From contig NC_134399.1 of assembly GCF_050003625.1 (NCBI RefSeq), forward strand, positions 226,304,783 through 226,368,782: a DNA stretch of 64,000 nt, read 5' to 3'. The stretch is from Haematobia irritans. Lineage: Eukaryota > Arthropoda > Insecta > Diptera > Muscidae. Positions 46,870 to 57,644 of the stretch are shown in pieces; positions within the stretch are counted from its first letter, which is position 1, and each line of letters begins with the position of its first letter. The position numbers and the translations under genes were made by a program. The notes under the pieces are model-generated. The model was not told the DNA's origin, ran no database searches, and was given only the letters and a program-made list of their open reading frames with translations.

Positions 46870-48961
46870 GTACTATACTATTGGTTGCAGTGCTAATGCT
46901 TGTTTTGCAACATCAATTGCTGTGCTCCTTTTGTTAACATTTTGTTTTGTGTTCATTATCCCGATCCCCAGTACAAATGAAACGATTGTAAAATATAATT
47001 CACCAAATAAAGCTTTTATTTTGTTAACATTTGTGTTTAAATTTCATGTTTTATACATTATTTATGTTCTACAATATAGTAGCGAGCGGCTAGATGTTGG
47101 TTGTTATTTTATTACGGAAATACAACTTCATGTTATACTTTGTTTTATCAATCGATCAGATTACTTTTTTAAATAATAATCCGAAACACTTTCGCATTAT
47201 AAATTCACAAAAATCAGTTTAATAAATACATTATTTCTTAATTCACATTGCAAATGGCGCCATGTTATAAAAATACTGACTGATCGATTTACGTCAGTTT
47301 TTCAACTCGAAAAAAACAAAGTATCACAAATGGAAAAAATTTCGCTAGTTTTTCGCATTTTTTGGTTTTGTATGGAGTTTCAACGAGAAAACCGAACAGA
47401 TTACCGGCCTTAACAGCAAACAAAATATTTGCAGATCGTATTTAGGAGCTTGTTAGTATATTACAGTGCAAAAATACCAAAAACGACTTTTGTTTCTTAA
47501 ATCTGCTTTGGGAAAAATTTATAACCTAAACATTTTATAAATTGTTGTTCATTAGGCCCTGAAGTACAAAAATATAACAGCAGACATCGACTGCTGTTTT
47601 TAGCAGACTTTTTTCTATGAGTGTTTTTGTAGTGTACTCTCGCCGGCATGTTTTTAATATAAAAATACTCGAACAAACCTAGTGTTGTATTTGAAATATA
47701 CACGTTCTGTGTTTATTGGCCAACTTTAAATGTGTATGGCAACAATGGCGATAGTAGTAGTAATTTTCCTATTTTCTCCTTAAATCACGCGAATTCTATC
47801 GTTCGTGGGTAAATAAAAAGAAACGTCTCCTCGAATTTGTTTATTATTTCAACAAAATTAATTACATTATTCAATGAACTTGGTACGAAACTTTGTGGTA
47901 TTTTTTGTTGTTTGTAAATAATGCATAAACAAAACATATGTGTAATAAATGAATCAAAATGTAAACTTTACCATTCACGGGGCCTCCAATACACACAAAT
48001 GCGACTATAATAGAGGAAGATGAATGCGTTTTCGAATTCAGTTTTAATTGGAAATCTTCATTCTTAGTGACAACGGGCACAGTGAGATAGAGGCACAAAT
48101 TTAATGTTTCACACAAAAAATACAATAAACCTTGATTGGAACCTTCGGTAAACGAGAAAGGTCCAAATATTAAAATTTCATGAATAAAAAAATACTGTGC
48201 TGAGTGTGTTCATCTCCATGACAATGAGATGGTGAAAAATCGAATTTAAATGCGTGGAATTGTTGTGTTTACGACGACGTATGACTCCTTTCTCTTTCTT
48301 TTTATCCCATCAAAGTAAGTGAACCTCTTATTTAAGCTTATATTCTAATTGATTTTACAAAATATATACACAATTATTGTATTTTATAACCCAGATTTGG
48401 AGGCATGATTGCTGCATCTTCGTAAATATATAAAAAGAAGTGGTCTTGTTCTTAAACCACAGCTTTCGTTCCTAACACTTTGTGTCGTAATCGTATTCAA
48501 AAATTCCTCACATTGGGGTCCTTAAAGATTTATTCAATTTTCAATGGAACAATATTTGTTCAAATATGGTGTTATATGGTAGTAGTAGTTGGTGTGTAAG
48601 CGATGACTTCACCCTCTAACCAAAAATGCCTTCTTGTCGACATTGATGAAGCAAGAACCACCTACATGCATATGTAGAGACAGTACAGCATTGTTTGCAT
48701 TAATAGCAGAACAAGCTCATAAGAGCTTTAAAAAAATTAACACGAATTTTATTGTTTTATAGTTTCACATATACAAAAAATCGCCGATATTTTGTATTTC
48801 CATGCATTGAAAAAATAAGATAGCAGCTGCATGCCAATGGCCCTACGTCCTTAATTTTGCTTTACAAATTAAAGATAGATTTAGGAAGGAGTTTTTTCCT
48901 TCAATGAAAATCTACTTAAAATGAGATCTGCATAAAAGTTTCGTATATTTCGTATATATAA
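46870..48961. other. Intergenic, no gene recognised
   Basis: AT-rich DNA with small non-conserved reading frames. An inverted CAGCAGAC...GTCTGC-type patch lies near 47578-47620. Nothing else seen. Confidence 0.45.
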
Positions 48962-49172
48962 TACCCACCTTGGGTATTATGTTCGAGTTTATCCGCTAAA
49001 ATCGCAATTTTTTAATAACCCAATTTAAAGAATATTAACTTTGTGAAAAGTAGCTTTGGACTATTCCTCATCTAGTTATTATAAAGTTTGCAGCAAAAAA
49101 CGTTTTTATGATTTATTTTTTTATTTTAGCGGCTAAACTCGAACTTAGTGCCCACCTTTACATTTGAAAGCT
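48962..49172. mobile_element. MITE with TTCGAGTTTA/CCGCTAAAAT ends (about 210 bp)
   Basis: Left: GGGTATTATGTTCGAGTTTA then CCGCTAAAAT; right, on the other strand: GGGCACTAAGTTCGAGTTTA then GCCGCTAAAAT. Long matching inverted ends with a short non-coding middle. A relative lies at 40555-40800. Confidence 0.75.
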
Positions 49173-49758
49173 TTCCTATTTTAATAGGCTCATATTCGTT
49201 CATAGTCGAACTATTGGGTGTGTGTTTTGATCCATGAGTTTCGAACATTTCGTATATCTTTCGCGGTCGACCTATAAAGGGTATGTTTCGACACTTAAAT
49301 AGATTAGACCTAGTGATGCATTTACAGTAACAACTGACTCCATTGTCTATTGTAAAAATGGGCTGATCGGATTTTATATTTTTAGAACGAAGTCACGATC
49401 TGACCAGATCAGAATACATTAAATTTTGCCTTAAAAGAACTAACAACTATTATTTCGTCGTTAGTTGCAATGATTATCATGCATCTTTTGTCCTCGAGTG
49501 TTCATGGGTGGTCAGTTTCCGTGGAACACCAAATAGTTTTGCAGCTTCGATTTATCTCCTTTCCGTAATTTATCTTTACCTAACCTGATGTTCAGAATTA
49601 TTTCGAATTGCAAAATTAAAAGCAAAACGACTCTTTGACTTTTTCAAAACTTTAATAGACCCACTTTGGACTTTGGCAAAGGACGACTTTTCGATTTTTA
49701 ATGGGTTATAAAAATTCTTATAAGTGAATAAGAGAACAACACCTTGTAGCGCGTATAT
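49173..49758. other. Intergenic, no gene recognised
   Basis: No conserved coding frame or repeat that I can identify. Confidence 0.4.
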
Positions 49759-52337
49759 AAAGGGTGATACGGTCAAAATTTGGTCAATATAAACTTGACG
49801 TATTTCTTTCAATTTTGCATTTAAAAAAACCTGAACACCCCTCATTTTGAAGGTGTGTGTGTAGAATGTTGCTCCTATTTTGATTTTTGGAATTCACTCT
49901 TCAGTTGTCAAAATGCCGTCCAAGCAAGAAGAGTAGCGTATCAAAATTTTGCTCGCGCATCGCGAAAATCCGAGCTACTCGCACGCAAAGCTGGCAAAAT
50001 CGCTAAAAGTTGCCAAATCAACCGTTACAAATGTAATTCAAATGTTTGGGGGACGTTTGTCGACAGCCAGGAAGTCTGGAACGGGGGGAAATCGAAAACC
50101 GGAAGCCGCTGAGACGACAAAGAGAGTTGCCGGTAGTTTCAAGCGAAACCCTAACCTCTCTCTCCGAGATGCCGCAAATATTTATTTATTTTTTTATTTT
50201 ATTTACGACAATACAATAAGCCAGAAAGGCCAATAATAGCGCATTGCCTCTATAACTAATTAATTATATAAAATCTAAAGTAAATTTATCATTTAATTAA
50301 ATAACAATATGAATGAATTTTTAGAAAAAGTGTAGAATATATAAGTGCAAACCAAATAAGCAAAAATAAAGCAAATAATAAAAATAAAAATATGGCTAAA
50401 GGTTCAAATAATATCCACCAATACTTATTCCAGAAAATAAGGATAACTACCATTGGCAATGACAGACATTTTTATTAATTAATTTATTATATAAATCATT
50501 CATTCAAAAACCTCTGTAACAGGAATTGCTTAAATTGGTAAACAGTAAAGTTGAAGCACCTCAGTGTTAACGGGAGAGAATTCCAAATTCTAGCAACGGA
50601 CACTATGTACGATCTCTCGAATGTAGAACAGGAAATCTGAGGTATGTTAATCTGTGGGTTCCTAACAGAATGGGAGAAAATAAATTTCGAGAGTAAATCT
50701 GCGGGTGACGATCTCTGAATAGCCTTATAGAAAAAAATCAGTTTACGCAATGAAACATATTGTTCAAAATTACATCCAAGGAATTCTCTAACATAGTCAC
50801 TGACATGATCAAACCTACGAAGACCTTATACAAAACGCACTATTCTATTGACGATAAGCCTGATCCTGTCTCTATTATAGTGTTGAGTGCATGATACCAA
50901 TTCAAGGCAGTAGTTCACCTGAGTCATTAGGAACGCAAAACCCATCATATGTCTCACCGGAAGAGGCAAATTCAGTCCACAACAGTACAATTTCCTAAGT
51001 CCCAATGTGACCCTGGAAGAAACATAATCAATATGGTGACTAAAGTTCAAACAATCATCACCCCTAGGCACTTAGTACTGTCAACGAATTCAATATTAGT
51101 ACCACACATATGAATCCTCGGATATGAAAACAAACGATGACCGGTACGGAACATAACCGCCTTAGTCTTGTCCGGATTGGGAACAAAGCCATTGTCCGTC
51201 AACCACTCAGAAAGAGACCGCAAATTATCATTAATCCCTGACTCAAGAACAAGTGAAATTCCCCTAAAGCCAGTAAAGATCAGCTGAACGTCATCTGCAT
51301 ATAAGTAGGGTCTGACCACGTTCAAATCTAGGCAATCCACACAGTCATCAACAAACATTATGAAAAACAGTGGTCCCAACACAGAGCCCTGGGGCACACC
51401 ACAAGACAGATCTGCCACATATGAATCACGGTCACCCATACGCACAAACTGAGACCTTTTTACTAAGTATGACCAAACCATCTTACATGCAGATGACGTA
51501 AAACCATATTTCGTATGCAGCTTCCTTACTAACATTGAATGATTCAGACGGTCAAAAGCCTTTGACAAATCCAAGGACACCATAACACAATCATCGCCAG
51601 CATTCAGCCTCTCCCTGACATACTCCGTCATAGTTAACAGCATTGCAGCTGTATTGTAACCCTTTCAACGAAACCTACGTCAAAGCCGACTACATGCAGC
51701 TTCCGGGACAGGAGTTTTATACGGCAAAAGGAATGGGAAAGGCAACAGATATTTTCAAGCACATAAAACTGTCAAAGTTCGCAAAGAAATATCTGGTTTG
51801 GCAAGCCATCTGTACCTGTGGCTTGAAAAGCAGCATTTTCATAGCTTCCGGGACTGTCAACCAAGAAATTTACGTGAAAGAGTGTTTGAATAAACGTCTG
51901 CTGCCTTTCCTGAAGAAACACGGTTGTTCCGTACTGTTTTGGCCGGATTTGGCATCTTGCCATTACGGTAAAAAGGCCATGGAGTGGTACGCCGCCAACA
52001 ACGTGCAGGTGGTTCCCAAAGACAAGAACCCTCCCAACACGCCAGAGCTCCGCCCAATTGAGAAATACTGGGCTATTGTCAAGCGGAACCTAAAGAAGAC
52101 CAAAAAAGCTGCTAAGGACGAGCAGCAGTTCAAGGCAAACTGGCTTTCTGCGGCGAAGAAGGTGGACAAGGTGGCTGTACAAAATCTGATGGCAGGTGTC
52201 AAGCGTGAGGCCCGGCAATTCGGATTTGGAAAAGCGAAAGCCTAACTGAATATTTTTCCTGAATTTTATACTAATTGAACTTGAAAAAGAAATTTAATTT
52301 GATTTTTTAAATAAACGATTTCACCGATTTACCCTTT
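49759..52337 (+). pseudogene. DD37E mariner-like transposon, broken by a retrotransposon
   Basis: Terminal inverted repeats AAAGGGTGATACGG (left) and AAAGGGTAAATCGG (right, other strand). The transposase begins at ATG 49913 but has a TAG at codon 8. The N-terminal helix-turn-helix (AKLAKSLKVAKSTVTNVI) follows to about 50180, where a minus-strand non-LTR element interrupts. The C-terminal part resumes near 51660 (FNETYVKADYMQLPGQEFYT, then SKFAKKYLVWQAICTCG). The spacing between the Asp in FWPDLASCHYG and the Glu in LRPIEKYW is 37 residues, as in the insect ITmD37E family. About 90 residues, with the first catalytic Asp region altered (FNETY), are missing at the junction. Not functional. Confidence 0.85.
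50170..51655 (-). mobile_element. 5'-truncated Jockey-like non-LTR retrotransposon
   Basis: Minus-strand RT fragment: VSLDLSKAFDRLNHSML, CGVPQGSVLGPLFFIMFVDD, PYLYADDVQL, then across frame breaks SSRVTLGLRKLYCCGLNLPL and FERSYIVSVARIWNSLPLTLR. The 3' end has AAGCC...GGCC and a TAAA-rich tail at 50170-50230. It lacks the 5' half (endonuclease and the start of RT). Inserted into the DD37E transposase gene. Confidence 0.85.
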
Positions 52338-52999
52338 ACTGTTGGAGCCCTTATGTACCTAATGTTGGGAACAAGGCCAGATTTGGCGTACTGTGTTGGC
52401 TTCCTCTCAAGATGTTTAGAAAAACCATCAAAGGAAGATATAACTCGCATAAAAAGAGTTTTTCGATATATTTCTGGCACTTCAAGCTACTGCATTCAAT
52501 ACAAAAGGCAAATAAAAGGAGAATTACAATGCTTTAGTGATGCGGATTTTGGACGATGTCTCAAACTGGAAGATCCACAATAGGAGTTGTAACTATGTAT
52601 GGTAACGTTGTGGTATCTTGGAAAAGCCAACGACAAGCAATGGTTCAACTTCCACAACTGAAGCCGAGATAGTTGCTGCCTCTGAAGCTGCTAAGGAAGT
52701 TATTTGGCTCAAACGTTTATATACAGAACTAAAGCGTTTAAATGATGTTCCGAATTTGTATATAGATAATTCAGCTGCTGTTAAACTAGCACAAAATCCA
52801 GAATATCGTAAGAGAACAAAGCATATCAGTTTGAAGCATTTCTTTATTCGCGAAAAAGTCTCTCAAAAGAAACTGAAAGTTCAACAGATATCTACGGAAA
52901 AGCAATTATCTGATTTGATGACGTAGCCTTTGCAACAAACTAGATTGGCAGAGCTTTGTTCTTAACTTGGAGTACAAACCTCTAACATCACATAACAAG

Positions 53000-53337
53000 C
53001 CACCGTGGTGCAATGGTTAGCATGTCCGCCTTGCATACGCGAGGTCGTGGGTTCGATTCTTGCTACGACCGAACACCAAAAAGTTTTTCAGCGGTGGATT
53101 ATCCCACCTCAGTAATGCTGGTGACATTTCTGAGGGTTTCAAAGCTTCTCTAAGTGGTTTCACTGGAATGTGGAACGCCGTTCGGACTCGGCTATAAAAA
53201 GGAGGTCCCTTGTCATTGAGCTTAACATGGAATCGGGCAGCACTCAGTGATAAGAGAGAAGTTCACCACTGTGGTATCCCAATGGACTGAATAGTCTAAG
53301 TGAGCCTGATACATCGGGCTGCCATATAACCTAACCT
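53000..53337 (+). repeat. tRNA-like SINE, full length, 13-bp target duplication
   Basis: Best copy of the family: flanked by ATCACATAACAAG at 52987-52999 and 53338-53350. The head has GCAATGGTTAGCATG and GGTTCGATTC, placed like A and B boxes of polymerase III promoters. The CTTGCATA loop between them recalls tRNA-Ala(TGC), which is my guess at the source. The 3' end is AACCTAACCT. Length 338 bp. The long duplication shows insertion by target-primed reverse transcription, into copia sequence. Confidence 0.9.
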
Positions 53338-53356
53338 ATCACATAACAAGGGAAAG

Positions 53357-53517
53357 TGTTGAAGTACCATTTGGAAGTGTTATGTGCTGTTGTATATTTT
53401 ATTGTATGAAGTAGTAGTTTTGAAAATGATATTGAAGTTTGTGTATAGATTTTTTCCATTCAGTACAAAATAAAATTTAACTACAAAAATTTTTTTCCAA
53501 ATTTTTTCAACTTAACA
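53357..53517 (+). repeat. Probable copia 3' LTR (161 bp)
   Basis: Starts TGTTGAAGTACC just after AAGGGAAAG and ends CTTAACA (TG...CA form). It contains AAAATAAAATTTAAC as a possible polyadenylation region. The partner LTR is not in the window, so the ends are inferred. Confidence 0.45.
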
Positions 53518-54178
53518 AATCGGTTTTCTATGTTGGTTACTTTTAATAAAAAAGATAATAGGTCGACTTCGAATTGATTGAAATATAAGCATTGGATATC
53601 TTTTATTTTAAAAGATTTCCTCCCTTTCCAACTAATGATTGTTATGACTCATAAAGGCGATATATAATGACAAATATACAGTGCATATGCTTGTGTAAAA
53701 TAGCCCGCATTTCAAGACTATGAGTTTCATATATTTTCCTAAAATTCGTTTTTTTTTCTTCTTTGTATAATTTTCACATTGTATGGTTTGAATTAAATAA
53801 ATTGAATTTGTTTAAGAAGTTAATTTGAAAAAAAAGTAATCAAATAATTAAGAATAATTTTTTTGTTATCGTAATCTTAATTACTAAGTAACTTATTAGC
53901 TTCTTGAATTATAAATTGAATAAATGTATCGTTTATTTCATTACAGTCACATGAATGCCGAGTGCAATAAACAATTATGCTCGATAAGCATGAATTATTT
54001 GTCTTTAGTAGTAATATTGTATACGAAGAGGAGATCAACAGATTCGCAGTTGTCAGTATTGCGAACCTCATAGTTAAAAACACCAAAATTCAAAAAACCT
54101 AGTAACAAATTGTCCAGAATCGGATATTGGTACAATAGTCGTCAAGCCTTAAATACGATTGAATCTCGTATAACTGCA
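53518..54178. other. 5' flank of bves exon
   Basis: AT-rich. A CCAG splice-acceptor-like site at about 54117 is followed by open frame, so part of 54118-54178 may be coding if an upstream exon exists. No repeat recognised. Confidence 0.4.
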
Positions 54179-54760
54179 ATGCTGCTTATTGGCGCCCTTG
54201 CATTGGGATTAGTTGAGTCGACAAATTCCAGTTTAGGAGTAAATAGTTTACCTTCTAGTACGGCGGCTAGTAATAGTATTGGCGCCAGTGATGGAAATGC
54301 TGTGATGGATGGCGTCCCCTCGGCCGTTTCAATATTTTTACCCCCAACAATGAATGCTGCTACTGGAACGAATGGTGGTGGCAGTGGAAATGGCGGTCTC
54401 ATGGTAACAAACGGAGGTGCAATTTCCTGGGACAGTAATGCCACAATACTATCCGCAAATCCAGGCGATTGGTCAATTGAACAGTGCCTAATATGGCAAA
54501 GACCCCACCATATGTATTTTCAATTGGGAAATGCCTTTTTGCTTTTGGCTTTTTTAGCTCCACATCGGCCTTTTGGAATTCTTTGGCTGCGTTCAATGCT
54601 AGTCGTGGCGGCTGTTCTACTAGCCATGTATGGCTATTTAATCGATTGCGCCCAAGACATAGTACTGTGGTCATCTCTGTTCTTTGGAATTAACACAATA
54701 TACCTGATAATTGCATTATGTAGACTGCGGCCAGTGCGTTTTGAACGGGAAATAGACGCG
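54179..54760 (+). CDS. bves: bves/Popeye-domain protein, first coding exon (partial)
   Basis: Popeye-domain membrane protein (BVES/POPDC family), a cAMP-binding protein of muscle and epithelial membranes. ATG 54179 opens with a hydrophobic segment (LLIGALALGLV), followed by an S/N/G-rich outer stretch with several N-x-S/T sites. Then CLIWQRPHHMYFQLGNAFLL starts the conserved part, with three membrane segments (about residues 110-130, 140-155, 165-185) and LRPVRFEREID, as in POPDC proteins before the cAMP-binding domain. A splice donor GTAAGC follows at 54761, phase 0. The cAMP-binding exons are not in the next 9 kb on this strand, so they lie beyond the window. The frame is open upstream to 54110; an extra 5' exon is possible. 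Confidence 0.8.
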
Positions 54761-55490
54761 GTAAGCAATATACCTTCATTACTTTATTTACTATTGTACT
54801 ACTGTATAATTATTTTGGTTTTGATATTTTAAAAAGTTTATGGAGTATTCAAACAAGGAAAAAGGTTAAAAAGGACTGAAATTTAGAAAAATAATTTAAC
54901 ACCACTTATTGTTTAGACTTTAACCCTAGAAAATTATCCTTGGTCAAAATGACGACGCTTAATTTTATTTTCCTTCGAAAGTGTATTTTGGTCGATTGGT
55001 AAATGACAAATTTAATTTATACTAATTTAAATATTTTATGAATTTTTGTTTAATAATTATTAAAAATGAGCTAAACTAAATGTTGGTTCTTATTTTTGCT
55101 TTAAATGTATAGCGCCTTGAAATAGGCCGTAGTCAGTGGTGACGTTAGTGTACATAAAATAAGGATGACTTTACTGGGTTTAACAAATCGCCAAAATTAA
55201 GCCAGTTAGAACCCATCCCCATTCACAGAGGTTTCGTTGAGCGTTTACCAAACAATCAGTCAAATTATATATAAATTTAAACAAAAACTCTTTTGCCGTA
55301 GCAAAGGAGAACAATTCATTCAATTGTAGTGCTCTTATATTGCACGCACGTTGGATATTGCTGACATTCTACAACAAGTCATAACATTTCCAATCATTTA
55401 CTTAATGCATAGAAATTGGATGTGAATTTTACGTGGATGGTACTTAGCCTAAATAAAAAGAATAAATATTTCGTAATAGTGGTGGTTAAT
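54761..55490. other. bves intron, unique part
   Basis: No coding or repeat feature recognised. Confidence 0.4.
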
Positions 55491-56652
55491 TGTTCAACAC
55501 AGTCTCTTTTTAATTCGGTACTCTTGGTCCAGCAATTTTCTAATCCGTCTGAAAAATACATTTTCTTAAGTATAATAGACCTCCGGGAGGCGACTGATAT
55601 TTATAACGGGACCAAATCAGAAGAAAGTAGTGGATGTTGGAGCAGTATGTATATCAATTAAATCATGGCAAGTCGAGGAGGTGTTAGCCTGTCCAATAAT
55701 TCAGCATAGCACCGTTCTATAATCTGGCGATTAAACAGCGTCAGACGCTATTCTGATATTGTTCAGAGTGAGCAAACGCTCCACCTGACAGAAGGTTGCA
55801 ACATTTTGTACATTTAAAAATTAATTGGATCACTTAATTTCGTGATTGAAGACACAATTTTTTCTGTGTTCAAAAGATTTAATTCCTACAGAACACTAAA
55901 CCGGATGGAGCGTGTGTTTCAAAAATTTGTTCAACACAGTCTCTTTTTAATTCGGTACTCTTGGTCCGGCAATTTTCTAATCTGTCCGAAAAATACATTT
56001 TCTTAAGTATAATAGACCTCCTTTCGTGATTGAAGACACAATTTTTTCTGTGTTCAAAAGATTTAATTCCTACAGAACACTAAACCGGATGGAGAGTGTG
56101 TTTCAAAAATTTGTTCAACACAGTCTCTTTTTATACCCACCACCATAGAATGGTGACGGGGGTATAATAAGTTTGTCATTCCGTTTGTAACACATCGAAA
56201 TATCGATTTCCGACTATATAAAGTATATATATTCTTGTTAATTCGGTACTCTTGGTCCGGCAATAAAAATAAATTTTCTTAAGTATAATAGACCTCCGGG
56301 AGGCGCTGATATCTATAACGGGACCAAATCAGAAGAAAGTAGTGGATGTTGGGGCAGTATGTATATCAATTAAATCATGGCAAATCGAGGAGTTGTTAGC
56401 CGCTTTAATTTTCTTATTGGATTGGTAGCCTGTCCAATAATTCATCATAGCACAGTTCTATTATCTAGCGATTAAACAGCGTCAGACGCTATTCTGATAT
56501 TGTTCAGAGCGAGCAAACGCTCCATCTGACAGAAGGTTGCAAAATTTTTTACATTTAAAAATTAATTGGATCACTTATGTTAATTTCGTGATTGAAGACA
56601 TAATTTTTTTCCTACAGAACACTAAACCGGATGGAGCGAGTGTTTCAAAAAT
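55491..56652 (+). repeat. Three tandem units of a 440-bp repeat
   Basis: Each unit opens TTGTTCAACACAGTCTCTTT and closes CTAAACCGGATGGAG...GTGTTTCAAAAAT. Unit 1: about 55491-55929. Unit 2: about 55930-56110, with the middle deleted from ACCTCC to TTTCGTGATTG. Unit 3: about 56111-56652, carrying a 105-bp insertion and a further CTTTAATTTTCTTATTGG stretch. Located in a bves intron. Confidence 0.85.
56133..56237. mobile_element. Short TATACCCACCACC repeat inserted in tandem unit
   Basis: Present in unit 3, absent at the same place in units 1 and 2 (CTCTTTTTAATTCGG). Begins with the hairpin TATACCCACCACC...GGGGGTATAA and ends near TATATATTCTTG. T/A-rich target; the duplicated bases are at most TTA. 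Confidence 0.75.
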
Positions 56653-57644
56653 TCTTCCCTTATCATTGAACTAAACATTGAGTAGAACAGTGTTCAATTG
56701 GAGTAAATAAAACAAATATTATGAATTGCAATATATATGTATTTTTTATAAGCGGTCTTACCATTATTACAATTTGTTTATTTCTTTTAATTGGTTGAAC
56801 AGACTTCTTCAAATAGCTGCCTTATGTTTATAGAGACTCTTACAATCCTATGTTATGGGCGAAATTCGAATTAAAATTATACCTGTATCAATTTATGTAT
56901 GTATGTATTAATTATACACTTTAAATGTCTCTGTGTATCATGTATTCATGACAAATTCGAGCATCGTTAAATAACAGAGGATTGTAGTACATTGATATTA
57001 AATTCTGAATAAATCAAGAGAGAGAGAATGAGAGTGAGAGATAATGTATCACAGATCTTCCAGTGCGTAGTCGTACTTAATAAATCGTATTTAATAAATA
57101 ATACAATAATGCATATGAGTGTTCGGATTTTGTGGTTGAAAGTGTTGTCGTAATTTCGTACCGCTTAGAATAATACTTTCTATCTATCAGGATGATAGGA
57201 ACACAAATAATATTATTTATAACTTATTCTATTAGGTTTGATGTAATTTCAAATGCTCTTAAATAGGTTAGTAATGAAAATGGCAAAATGTTTTTAGATG
57301 AATTGAATTGAATATAAAATTTGACTAATTACAACTATAACAGCAGACATAATCTTCATAAGACATTAATCAGGATTACATACTGACTAACTAAATCATC
57401 TGGGCTAACTTTTGTGATATTATGGAATTTAAGAAAAATATATAAAATGTCTAGAAATGTAGATTACATATATTTTTGGCATATGATTGTTGATATGTTG
57501 GTTTAGGTTGTATATATGGCGGATATAATTTTGTACGCTTTACATGCAATTAAAAATAATCGGAGGCCTTCCATGGAGGTCTTCCTCGTAAATCTATTAT
57601 AATTGTTAATATCTATATATCGTTTGTTTTGTTACTAAGATCGC
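56653..57644. other. Intronic/intergenic, possible TMEM205-like 3' UTR
   Basis: AT-rich with a GAGAGAGAATGAGAGTGAGA run near 57020. The right end directly follows the stop codon of the minus-strand TMEM205-like gene and probably includes its 3' UTR. No other gene seen. Confidence 0.4.

Larger units (their letters stand above)
52338..53517 (+). pseudogene. Ty1/copia pol 3' part with 3' LTR
   Basis: RT/RNase H end of a copia-type polyprotein: LMLGTRPDLAYCVGFLSRCL, ITRIKRVFRYISGT, QCFSDADFG, then in shifted frames GRSTIGVVTMYGNVVVSW and SSTTEAEIVAASEAAKEVIW, IDNSAAVKLAQNP, RTKHISLKHFFIREK. At least two frameshifts (near 52558 and 52650) kill it. Pol ends at 52926. A SINE (53000-53337) separates it from a purine tract (AAGGGAAAG) and a likely LTR at 53357. 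Its left border coincides with the end of the DD37E element. Confidence 0.85.

Noticed and set aside
53000..53075. Genuine tRNA gene
   Set aside because: Box-like motifs are present, but the same sequence recurs five times with a long non-tRNA body, and the cloverleaf is poor; it is a SINE head.
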